From Flavobacteriia bacterium (GTDB lineage Bacteria > Bacteroidota > Bacteroidia > Flavobacteriales > Flavobacteriaceae), in NCBI GenBank assembly GCA_030626085.1, contig DAOUPQ010000055.1, forward strand, positions 1 to 10,495: a stretch of 10,495 nucleotides of DNA. The letters are read 5' to 3'. The position numbers were made by a program, and so were the translations under genes. Position 1 is the stretch's first letter. Each line of letters starts with the position of its first letter. Under the pieces are notes generated by a model, which saw only the letters and a list, made by a program, of their open reading frames with translations, searched no databases and was not told the origin of the DNA. Below are positions 1 through 6,491 of this stretch, one piece after another.

Positions 1-66
1 CCATCAACAAGTTTAAAAATATTAAGTTATTTTGGAATTGTTTTTTTAATAGGATTTAGTATTTGA
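1..66 (+). CDS. Possible C-terminal end of an upstream gene (partial, unidentified)
   Basis: Frame 1 is open from the window edge to a TGA at 64-66 and gives 21 residues that are mostly hydrophobic (ending ..SYFGIVFLIGFSI). This would fit the last membrane segment of an upstream membrane protein on the same strand as lipA. The other two + frames also have stops here, and a 21-codon open stretch in AT-rich DNA can arise by chance. The family cannot be named from this fragment. Confidence 0.3.
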   Translation, partial: PSTSLKILSYFGIVFLIGFSI

Positions 67-158
67 TGAATTTATAAAATTTTTAGTTTAATTATTTTGA
101 AGTATCAGAACTAAATAGATTTTAACTTTTTGTTTTTAATTAAAATCTTTTTTATTAG

Positions 159-166
159 TATTTTTG
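159..166 (+). promoter_or_regulatory. Candidate -7 promoter element for lipA
   Basis: TATTTTTG matches the Bacteroidota sigma-A -7 consensus TAnnTTTG and would place the transcription start about 15-20 bases before the ATG at 190. The nearest upstream TTTG (129-132) lies 26 bases away, a little beyond the usual 17-23 base spacing, so the -33 half is weak. In such AT-rich DNA the 8-base match alone is modest evidence. Confidence 0.3.
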
Positions 167-189
167 TCCATTCAAATTTTAGAATAATA

Positions 190-1056
190 ATGTCAGAAGA
201 ATCAGTAATTTTACCATTTAAAAAACCTGAATGGCTTCGGGTAAAACTTCCCGTAGGAAAAAAATATACGCAGTTAAGAAGTATTGTAGATAAGTATAAT
301 CTTAATACTATTTGTACGAGTGGAAGTTGTCCAAATATGGGTGAATGTTGGGGAGAAGGTACGGCAACTTTTATGATTTTAGGCGATATATGTACCCGTT
401 CATGTGGGTTTTGTGGTGTTAAAACAGGGAAACCTGAAAGTGTTGCGTGGGATGAACCTGAAAAAGTTGCTCGATCAATTCAATTGATGAAAATCAAACA
501 TGCGGTAATTACTTCAGTAGATAGAGACGATCTAAAAGATGGCGGATCAATTATTTGGGTAGAAACGGTTAAAGCAATTCGCAGAACAAATCCTAATACT
601 ACACTAGAAACGCTTATACCGGATTTTAGAGGAATTCACCGAAATATTGACAGGCTTGTTGAAGTTGCTCCTGAGATCATTTCACATAATTTAGAAACTG
701 TACGAAGGTTGACCAGAGAAGTGAGGATACAAGCAAAATATGACAGAAGTTTAGAAGTGTTGCAATATATCAAAGAAAGTGGTCAAAAACGGACAAAGTC
801 TGGTATTATGCTTGGTTTGGGGGAACTTGAAGATGAAGTAATTGAAACACTTCATGATTTAAGAAAAGCAAAAGTAGATATAGTTACAATCGGACAATAT
901 TTACAACCATCAAAAAAACATTTACCTGTTAGAGAATACGTTACACCTGAACAATTTAAAAAGTATGAGGAAATTGGGTTGAAATTAGGTTTTAGGCATG
1001 TAGAAAGCGGTGCTTTGGTGCGATCTTCATATCGGGCTCATAAACATTTAAAGTAA
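190..1056 (+). CDS. lipA: Lipoyl synthase (radical SAM, two 4Fe-4S clusters)
   Basis: LipA inserts two sulfur atoms into protein-bound octanoyl groups to make the lipoyl cofactor of pyruvate and 2-oxoglutarate dehydrogenases and the glycine cleavage system. The 288-residue product has every LipA signature. The auxiliary cluster motif C-x4-C-x5-C is at Cys42, Cys47 and Cys53. The radical SAM motif C-x3-C-x2-C (CTRSCGFC) is at Cys68, Cys72 and Cys75. The C-terminal RSSY motif, whose serine ligates the auxiliary cluster, is at 278-281. The ATG at 190 is chosen: the frame stays open to a TTG at 130, but those extra 20 residues are hydrophobic, unlike the known family N-terminus, and a candidate -7 element (159-166) lies inside them. 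It is the only gene on the + strand and converges on punA. Family assignment is secure. Confidence 0.97.
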   Translation: MSEESVILPFKKPEWLRVKLPVGKKYTQLRSIVDKYNLNTICTSGSCPNMGECWGEGTATFMILGDICTRSCGFCGVKTGKPESVAWDEPEKVARSIQLMKIKHAVITSVDRDDLKDGGSIIWVETVKAIRRTNPNTTLETLIPDFRGIHRNIDRLVEVAPEIISHNLETVRRLTREVRIQAKYDRSLEVLQYIKESGQKRTKSGIMLGLGELEDEVIETLHDLRKAKVDIVTIGQYLQPSKKHLPVREYVTPEQFKKYEEIGLKLGFRHVESGALVRSSYRAHKHLK

Positions 1057-1094
1057 TAAATATTTTAACAAAAAATTAACGCAAATTGAATTAA

Positions 1095-1111
1095 TTGGCA
1101 TGATATTTGCT
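1095..1111 (+). promoter_or_regulatory. Sigma-54 (-24/-12) promoter candidate
   Basis: The sequence TTGGCATGATATTTGCT matches the sigma-54 consensus TGGCACG-N4-TTGCW at nearly every position. The invariant GG (1097-1098) and GC (1109-1110) are separated by exactly 10 bases, as RpoN requires. Taking the C of GC as -12 puts the start of transcription near 1122. It points along the + strand, 40 bases after the lipA stop, and no reading frame follows, only a hairpin terminator. An activator site and rpoN itself cannot be seen in this window. Confidence 0.6.
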
Positions 1112-1121
1112 ATATAAATAG

Positions 1122-1214
1122 TGAAAAGCAGAATTCCCCACTAATTTTGTTTTCATTATAATTAATTTTGAGTTAGTAAGTTTAGAAAGACATCCACAAC
1201 TGTGGATGTCTTTT
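1122..1214 (+). ncRNA. Predicted small RNA from the sigma-54 promoter
   Basis: Between the predicted sigma-54 start (about 1122) and a strong hairpin terminator (1186-1214) lie about 65 bases with no usable reading frame: the GTG at 1121 is followed by a stop after seven codons, and there is no ATG on this strand. The result would be a ~93-base RNA with an AU-rich, mostly unpaired 5' part containing a short GC-richer patch (CAGAATTCCCCAC, 1129-1141) and a 3' terminator hairpin, the usual layout of a base-pairing sRNA. No Rfam family is recognised. The alternative is that the hairpin only terminates lipA and punA and the promoter match is chance. Confidence 0.45.
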
Positions 1215-1217
1215 GAT
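1186..1217 (+). terminator. Intrinsic terminator between lipA and punA
   Basis: A perfect inverted repeat, AAAGACATCCACA (1186-1198) and TGTGGATGTCTTT (1201-1213), forms an 11-12 bp stem with a tight loop. On the + strand it is followed by TTTTGATTTT, a good U-rich tail, so it should end + strand transcripts (lipA and the predicted small RNA). On the - strand it lies 17 bases past the punA stop, but the tail there (CTTTCTAAAC) is poorer, so it may act in both directions with less strength for punA. Confidence 0.85.
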
Positions 1218-1229
1218 TTTAAGATAACT

Positions 1230-2042
1230 TTAATTATATAAAACAAATTCTTCCACCAATTTACAAACTCCTTTTTCGGCCAATTTTGCGGCATTTTGCA
1301 CCGCTTTATGTGAGACCTCTTCGATATGTCCTTCAATTCCTAGATCAGTAATTATAGAAATTCCAAGACATTTCATTTTCATATGTTTTGCTACAATAAC
1401 TTCCGGTACTGTACTCATGCCTACTGTATCAGCACCAATAATTCTAACCATTCTGTATTCAGCCGGTGTTTCAAAAGTTGGACCTTGCAAAGCTAAATAG
1501 ACTCCTTTATGGATCTTTATTTTATTTTTCTTAGCGATTGACTCCATTTTAGCCAACATTTTTAAATCATAGGGTTCATGCATATCAACAAACCGATCGC
1601 CAAATCTATCGTCATTTTCACCTCTTAATGGATGTTCTGGCATCATATTGATATGATCATTGATCAGCATTATATCACCTACATCAAAATTTGAATTAAC
1701 ACCACCGGAAGCATTGGAAACTATTAAATTTTCAATTCCAAGATATTTCATTACCCTGATAGGAAAAGTTGCTTGCTGCATTGACCAGCCTTCATAAAAA
1801 TGAAATCGACCCTGAAGTGCTAAAACTTTTTTTCCGCTTAAGGCACCATAAATAAGTTTACCTGAATGGCCCTGAACGGTTGAAACCGGAAAATTTGGAA
1901 TTTCACTATAAGGTATTTCTATTTCGATATCTATGATTGAAACCAAACTCCCCAGACCGGTACCTAAAACTATGCCGTAATCGGGTGTGGATATACCTTT
2001 ATCTTTTAAAAATTTAACTGTTTCTTGAATTTCGTTGTACAT
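1230..2042 (-). CDS. punA: Purine nucleoside phosphorylase, trimeric PNP/MTAP family
   Basis: This enzyme cleaves purine nucleosides with phosphate to free base and (deoxy)ribose-1-phosphate in cytoplasmic purine salvage. At 270 residues it has the length of trimeric PNPs. Visible motifs in order are the glycine-rich phosphate loop (VLGTGLGSL, about 25-33), HSGKL, QGRFHFYEG, SNASGGVN, the QGPTFETPAEYR segment carrying the active-site glutamate, and MSTVPEVIVA. The base-recognition segment reads ISIITDLG, followed 12 residues later by a histidine, so Asp233 stands where the classical enzymes have the Asn that reads the 6-oxo group. Asp is also what MTA phosphorylases carry, so 6-aminopurine or mixed specificity is possible. 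The ATG at 2042 lies inside the end of lpxK (29-base overlap), which suggests coupled translation. It is the last gene of the block. Confidence 0.93.
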   Translation of the reverse strand: MYNEIQETVKFLKDKGISTPDYGIVLGTGLGSLVSIIDIEIEIPYSEIPNFPVSTVQGHSGKLIYGALSGKKVLALQGRFHFYEGWSMQQATFPIRVMKYLGIENLIVSNASGGVNSNFDVGDIMLINDHINMMPEHPLRGENDDRFGDRFVDMHEPYDLKMLAKMESIAKKNKIKIHKGVYLALQGPTFETPAEYRMVRIIGADTVGMSTVPEVIVAKHMKMKCLGISIITDLGIEGHIEEVSHKAVQNAAKLAEKGVCKLVEEFVLYN

Positions 2043-3057
2043 AATTAATTATAAGTTTATTAAAATCTTTTTCATTTGAAATGAATTTTGTTAGAATTGG
2101 TATATAGTACACATTATTATTGATCTCTTCAAATGTTCTAACAAAATCTTTTTCAGTTGTGAGTATTATCTTTTTTTTACTTGGTATTTTTGAAAATTCA
2201 TTTTCAATTTTATCAATTTCATTATTTGTGAAATTATGATGATCAGAATATTTAAGATGCTTAAACGATATTTTATGAGCATTTAAATAATCGGTAAGGG
2301 GTTGTGTTTTTGCTATTCCTGTTACCAGTAAAATTTCAAAACTGTGTAATTCATCAAAATTGATCTCATCATTTTTTGATTTGATCTTATCTTCATAAAC
2401 AATCTTTGAAAAGAAGACAGTTTGATTTAATTCAGGTTCTAATTTTTGAGAAGTTTTAAATTGTTCTTGTTCTGATAACTGATTTTTGCATTTTGTTACT
2501 ACAATAATTTCTGCTCTACTAGCTCCTGAAATTTTTTCACGCAGATCACCAGTTGGTAATACAGAATCATCAACATAAAGCTTTTCGTATGTTGTGAGTA
2601 GTATATTTAATCCTGCTTTTACCTTTCTATGTTGAAAGGCATCGTCTAATAAGATAAGATCCGGCGGGTTTTCCAGATTTTGTAATTGATTGATACCATT
2701 AACCCTGTTGGTATCAACTGCAATGATAATATTATTAAATTTCCGATAATATTGTAAGGGTTCGTCACCAATTTGTATGGCAGTTGATGTTTTGTCTGCA
2801 ATTTGAAAGCCTTTACTTTTGCGTTTGTAACCCCTACTTAAAACAGCAACTTTATAATCATTTTTTAAAAGGCGAATCAAATATTCTACCTGGGGTGTTT
2901 TACCGGTACCACCGGTACTTAGATTACCAACCGCAATAACCGGAAGGTCAAAAGTTGAAGAGGGCAATATATTTTTATCATAAGCCTTATTTCTTATGTC
3001 AGTAATTTCACCGTAAAGTACGGAAAGAGGATATAATATTTTTCGTAATTTATTCAT
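2014..3057 (-). CDS. lpxK: Tetraacyldisaccharide 4'-kinase
   Basis: LpxK phosphorylates the 4' position of the tetraacyl-disaccharide 1-phosphate to give lipid IVA, the sixth step of the lipid A pathway, at the inner face of the cytoplasmic membrane. The product has 347 residues, near the family norm. It shows an N-terminal membrane-associating helix (about 1-25), a P-loop GNLSTGGTGKTP (44-55), a GDEP motif (97-100), and DDAFQHR (138-144), the LpxK hallmark with the catalytic aspartate (many homologues have DDGFQHR). The ATG at 3057 is chosen because it begins MNKLRKILYPLS, a typical LpxK start; upstream extension would run into ribBA and adds an unrelated hydrophobic stretch. It follows ribBA after 38 bases and overlaps punA by 29 bases. 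Its presence shows the cell makes lipid A. Confidence 0.95.
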   Translation of the reverse strand: MNKLRKILYPLSVLYGEITDIRNKAYDKNILPSSTFDLPVIAVGNLSTGGTGKTPQVEYLIRLLKNDYKVAVLSRGYKRKSKGFQIADKTSTAIQIGDEPLQYYRKFNNIIIAVDTNRVNGINQLQNLENPPDLILLDDAFQHRKVKAGLNILLTTYEKLYVDDSVLPTGDLREKISGASRAEIIVVTKCKNQLSEQEQFKTSQKLEPELNQTVFFSKIVYEDKIKSKNDEINFDELHSFEILLVTGIAKTQPLTDYLNAHKISFKHLKYSDHHNFTNNEIDKIENEFSKIPSKKKIILTTEKDFVRTFEEINNNVYYIPILTKFISNEKDFNKLIINYVQRNSRNS

Positions 3058-3095
3058 TAAAGCGAAATTTAATAAAAAAATGTAATATTTTTTTG

Positions 3096-4238
3096 TTAAT
3101 AAGCTACACAATCAACAATTTCTAATCCGTAGCCAATCATACCTACACGTTTTTTAAAATGCTTTCCACTGGAGATTAAACGTATTTTACTGATCTTCAA
3201 ATCGTGTAATATTTGAGCGCCAATTCCAAAATCTTTTTCATCCATTTCAACTTCCGGATAGGAAAGATCATTATGCTGGTTAATTTTAAGTTGTTTTAAT
3301 CGGTTGATCAAATCATAGGATTGAAATTCCTGATTGATAAAAACAATTGCTCCTCTGCCTTCTTTGTTGATTAGTTTAAACATTTTATCCAATTTACTAT
3401 CAGCATTATTGGTAAGTGTGCCAATGATATCATTATTGATCAAAGTAGAATTTACTCTTACCAAAACTTCCTCATCTGATTTCCAACTACCTTTAGTCAA
3501 TGCGATGTGAATTTGATTGTTAGTGGTTTGCTTATAGGCTCTTAAACAAAATTTACCAAATCTAGTTTCTAAAGAAAAGTCTTCAATTTTTTCAATCAAA
3601 GAGTCGTGATTCATACGGTAGGCAACAAGATCTTCAATAGAAACGATCTTCAGGTCAAATTTTTTAGCAACTCTGATCAATTGGGGTAGGCGAGCCATAG
3701 TTCCATCTTCATTTAAAATTTCAACCAGTAAACCTGCCGGTTTTAATCCTGCTAAACGTGCCAGATCAATAACAGCCTCGGTATGACCTGTTCTACGCAG
3801 AACACCTCCTGTTTTGGCTCTTAAAGGAAAAACATGCCCGGGTCTTCCCAAATCTTCTGGTTTTGTATCCGAAAAAGTAAGCGCTTTTACAGTTTTGGCT
3901 CTATCTTGTGCAGAAATACCTGTTGTACAACCACTTCCTATCAGGTCAACTGAAACTGTAAATTGAGTATTATGGAGAACGGTATTTTTACCCACCATCA
4001 AATTTAAGTTTAGTTCGTCACATCTTTTTTCTGTGAGTGGAGCACATATTAAACCTCTACCATGAGTAGCCATAAAATTGATCATTTCGGGTGTAACCCT
4101 TTCTGCAGCAGCAACAAAATCCCCTTCATTTTCTCGATCTTCATCATCAACAACGATAATCAATTTTCCTTTTTTTATATCTTCAATGGCATCTTCAATA
4201 GTATTTAATTGAATTGTATTTTTGCTTTTAATTTCCAT
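3096..4238 (-). CDS. ribBA: RibBA: DHBP synthase with a degenerate GTP cyclohydrolase II domain
   Basis: The N-terminal half (about 9-210) is 3,4-dihydroxy-2-butanone 4-phosphate synthase, which turns ribulose 5-phosphate into the four-carbon unit of riboflavin. It keeps the acidic metal and substrate loop DDEDRENEGD (31-40), THGRGLIC, RPGHVFPL, RRTGHTEA and EILNEDG, so it should be active. The C-terminal half (about 215-380) aligns with GTP cyclohydrolase II but lacks its catalytic features. The zinc ligands Cys54, Cys65 and Cys67 of E. coli RibA correspond to Leu266, Asn277 and Ala279. The RQEGR loop reads NQEFQ (302-306), and the catalytic Arg in D-x-R-D is Lys335. I infer that only RibB activity remains and that GTP opening is done by another protein. 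The frame is intact and the fold-type residues (EGRGAIVF, GIGAQIL) persist, so this is not decay. It sits 32 bases after the LptF/G gene; no FMN riboswitch fits in that gap. Confidence 0.92.
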   Translation of the reverse strand: MEIKSKNTIQLNTIEDAIEDIKKGKLIIVVDDEDRENEGDFVAAAERVTPEMINFMATHGRGLICAPLTEKRCDELNLNLMVGKNTVLHNTQFTVSVDLIGSGCTTGISAQDRAKTVKALTFSDTKPEDLGRPGHVFPLRAKTGGVLRRTGHTEAVIDLARLAGLKPAGLLVEILNEDGTMARLPQLIRVAKKFDLKIVSIEDLVAYRMNHDSLIEKIEDFSLETRFGKFCLRAYKQTTNNQIHIALTKGSWKSDEEVLVRVNSTLINNDIIGTLTNNADSKLDKMFKLINKEGRGAIVFINQEFQSYDLINRLKQLKINQHNDLSYPEVEMDEKDFGIGAQILHDLKISKIRLISSGKHFKKRVGMIGYGLEIVDCVAY

Positions 4239-4270
4239 TTTTAGGATAATTTAAATTGCTTATTAACACT

Positions 4271-5710
4271 TTAAGTTTTTTTATTCTTTATAAGCTTATT
4301 AAAGAAATTATTAATTGGTTGTAAGAATTTGTCAATATTAAAAATTCCTTTATCATTGATGGCTCTTTTCATTAATAAAAGTCCAAACGGCAATAAAATA
4401 ATTGTAGCTAACCAACCGCCAAAGAATGGTGAAATTGTATTAGAAGTAGCCATTTTTTCACCAAAAGTTGAAATGAAAAAATAGACAACAAAAATAAATA
4501 TTGCCATAATCATTGGTAAACCAAAACCTCCTTTTCGTATAATTGAACCTAAAGGAGCTCCAATAAAAAAGAGAACAAGACAAGCAAACGATAATGCTAA
4601 ACGCTTGTGATACTCAGTATTATAAGCGTTTATTATTTTTTGTTTTCCTTTAGCAATATTTTGAAAACTCTGAATACTATTTAGATTATTTCGGGCTAAT
4701 TCAATTGCATTATCCAAAACCATAACCTTATCATCTTCTGAAAAATTTTCTAAAATATCATTACTTAATTTAGTTTCAGGAATGGTATCATTACTATATA
4801 ATTTTTTTGCTCTAAGTGTTTCATAACTCCTATGTGCTTTATTATTAATATAGTTTTCATAAGGTGGCAGCAAAGAATCAACATAAAAATTAAGCTGACT
4901 TAAGCTCAACATATGTTTTCCGGTTTTGTACTTTACTTCATCCGGATCAAAATTGCCAATTTTTGAAATATCAATATTTACGGTGTATTCTTTGAATTTT
5001 GCTTTGTTAAAACGCATTCTTTTTCTTTCATCAATAGTTGTTCTTTTACTAATTATATCTTCATGGTAATGTCCGTCTTCAAGTACTAAAGTTAAATATC
5101 TACTGCCTTCTTCATTTAAAATTGTTCCTTTTTTTGCTGTAATAACCTTGTTATTTATTTGATTATCATGGATTTCATAGATCAATACATTTTTAAGGAA
5201 ATTTTTTTCTTCTCCGTATTTTTCATCAAATTTAATACTATAACCCGGTATTTCAGTATTGAAAGTACCGGCAACTAAAGCCAAACCAGGTTCTTTCATT
5301 TTCATATTATAGATTAGATTTTGTGATTTTAACGAGGCGTATGGAAAAGCATAATTCAAAAACAAATAATTAAAAAAACTCAATATTAGCATTAAAACTA
5401 ATAGCGGTTTTATTAAAGTACGCAATGAAATACCGGCTGATTTTATTGCGGCCAATTCATAATTTTCAGCCAAACCACCTAAAGTCATTATTGTAGAGAG
5501 TAATATTGCAATAGGTAAAGCAGTTGGGATCATCATTAAAGATAAGTACCCCAAAAACTTAAAAATAATGACCATGCTAATACCCTTTCCGGCAATTTTA
5601 TCAAATTGCAGCCATAAGGCCTGCATTATTAATACAAAGAGTATAATTAATAATGTTGCCAAAAAAGGTGTTATAAAACTTTTAAGTATGTATTTATTTA
5701 AGATCTTCAT
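4271..5710 (-). CDS. LptF/LptG family permease (LPS export)
   Basis: This is an inner-membrane subunit of the Lpt transporter (YjgP/YjgQ family), which extracts LPS from the inner membrane and passes it to the periplasmic bridge, powered by LptB. Three N-terminal membrane segments (about 11-35, 47-75, 100-125) and three C-terminal ones (about 371-391, 395-413, 431-448) flank a periplasmic beta-rich domain. The segment ELAAIKSAGISLRTLIKPLL after TM2 is the family's coupling-helix region that contacts LptB. At 479 residues it is about 120 longer than E. coli LptF or LptG. The extra length is in the periplasmic part, which ends in a charged, probably helical stretch (about 300-365), a form I believe is usual in Bacteroidota. 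F versus G cannot be settled from sequence alone. It lies between lolA and ribBA in the block. Confidence 0.92.
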   Translation of the reverse strand: MKILNKYILKSFITPFLATLLIILFVLIMQALWLQFDKIAGKGISMVIIFKFLGYLSLMMIPTALPIAILLSTIMTLGGLAENYELAAIKSAGISLRTLIKPLLVLMLILSFFNYLFLNYAFPYASLKSQNLIYNMKMKEPGLALVAGTFNTEIPGYSIKFDEKYGEEKNFLKNVLIYEIHDNQINNKVITAKKGTILNEEGSRYLTLVLEDGHYHEDIISKRTTIDERKRMRFNKAKFKEYTVNIDISKIGNFDPDEVKYKTGKHMLSLSQLNFYVDSLLPPYENYINNKAHRSYETLRAKKLYSNDTIPETKLSNDILENFSEDDKVMVLDNAIELARNNLNSIQSFQNIAKGKQKIINAYNTEYHKRLALSFACLVLFFIGAPLGSIIRKGGFGLPMIMAIFIFVVYFFISTFGEKMATSNTISPFFGGWLATIILLPFGLLLMKRAINDKGIFNIDKFLQPINNFFNKLIKNKKT

Positions 5711-5748
5711 TAAAAAATATTATATTGAAGAACGCAATATTTATATTG

Positions 5749-6393
5749 TTAATCATTGATAGTGTATCCTAAACTTTCATATTTTTTATTATCAAAAACA
5801 AATATATCATTGTTCAAATTCTGGTTGACTAAAAACTTTTTGACCATTAAAATAGTCTGTGTTTCATTATTACCTGTTTCAATTATTTGTTGGATGTGTT
5901 TTGATTTTGTTTCAACGCCAATCAGCACTTCAGCAATATCAGAATTGCTATCAATTGGAATTAATTTTACAAATTGAATTTGTTTACCATTAATCTGTTT
6001 TTGTTTATCTAAGCTATAAGTGTAACCTTTTTTGTAAAATGAATAGAATTTTGATGGGGTTAATGTGTTTTCATCATCTGTACTTTCAGTAGAAATATTC
6101 ACTTCTTCATTTTCGGGGATGATGGAATAGGTTTTTGATCCATCATAGATCTGTGTTGTATCAAAAAAGTTAACTAAATATTTATTTCCTTGTATTGTAA
6201 CATCACCTTTATTTTTTTGTTCTACATCAGCAGCTTTGTTTTCTAAGGTATAATCAAATTCAATATAAATATTATCATAATTATTCATTGTAGATGATAC
6301 TTCATCAAGAAGAATTTTTGCATCATCCGCATTTTGAGAATAACTGATTAAACTAATAAATAGGGCTATTGATAAATTAAAAATGTTTTTCAT
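5749..6393 (-). CDS. lolA: LolA-like periplasmic outer-membrane lipoprotein carrier
   Basis: LolA proteins receive lipoproteins from the LolCDE transporter and carry them across the periplasm. The 214-residue product starts with a clear signal peptide (MKN then a hydrophobic core to about residue 17, likely cut in SYS-QNA after Ser19). The mature part is an open beta-barrel-like pattern with family features: a DDAKILLDEVSSTMNNYDN helix start, a strand with IEFDYTLEN, YLVNFFDTTQIYDGSKTYSI, and the FYKKGYTY segment. Sequence conservation in this family is low, so assignment rests on pattern, length, signal peptide and position next to ftsK and an LptF/G gene. It follows ftsK after 98 bases that contain a REP-like hairpin, and precedes the permease by 38 bases. 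Confidence 0.82.
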   Translation of the reverse strand: MKNIFNLSIALFISLISYSQNADDAKILLDEVSSTMNNYDNIYIEFDYTLENKAADVEQKNKGDVTIQGNKYLVNFFDTTQIYDGSKTYSIIPENEEVNISTESTDDENTLTPSKFYSFYKKGYTYSLDKQKQINGKQIQFVKLIPIDSNSDIAEVLIGVETKSKHIQQIIETGNNETQTILMVKKFLVNQNLNNDIFVFDNKKYESLGYTIND

Positions 6394-6425
6394 TTGTTTG
6401 TAATTATTGATTTTTATCGGTCATA

Positions 6426-6446
6426 CCCACCAGCGAGGCAGGTGGA
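6426..6446. repeat. REP-like palindromic hairpin between ftsK and lolA
   Basis: CCACC (6427-6431) pairs with GGTGG (6441-6445), and inside it the stem continues, after an A-A mismatch, with GC (6433-6434) and GC (6438-6439) around a GAG loop. The element is GC-rich in a very AT-rich setting and is not coding. It resembles the short CC(C)GCCAGCGAGGCAGGCGG(G) palindromes that I recall as dispersed intergenic repeats in Bacteroidota genomes. A related element is found upstream of ftsK at 8942-8957. As a terminator for ftsK it would be weak because no U-run follows. Confidence 0.6.
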
Positions 6447-6491
6447 ATATTCATATAATCATTTCCGTATTGGTCATGACTATTCTATTTT

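Noticed and set aside
130..189. 20-residue N-terminal extension of lipA from a TTG start
   Set aside because: The added residues are hydrophobic and unlike LipA N-termini; ATG at 190 gives a normal-length protein and a candidate -7 element lies inside the extension.
1091..1336. 81-codon open frame on the - strand overlapping punA and the lipA-punA gap
   Set aside because: It reads through the punA 3' end in another frame and through the terminator hairpin; residues are low-complexity and Lys/Asn-rich, as expected from AT-rich DNA.
3058..3111. Longer lpxK start at 3111
   Set aside because: It would overlap the end of ribBA and adds 18 residues not seen in LpxK; the MNKLRKILYPLS start at 3057 fits the family.
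4239..4270. FMN riboswitch upstream of ribBA
   Set aside because: The gap is 32 bases, far too short for the RFN element, and none of its conserved parts is present.
5722..5740. 6 bp inverted repeat ATATTG / CAATAT between lolA and the LptF/G gene
   Set aside because: Short, AT-only except one pair per arm, no U-rich tail; expected by chance.
6419..6477. GGTCAT direct repeats around the REP-like hairpin as a target-site duplication
   Set aside because: Only 6 bases and not directly at the element's edges; chance is a sufficient explanation.
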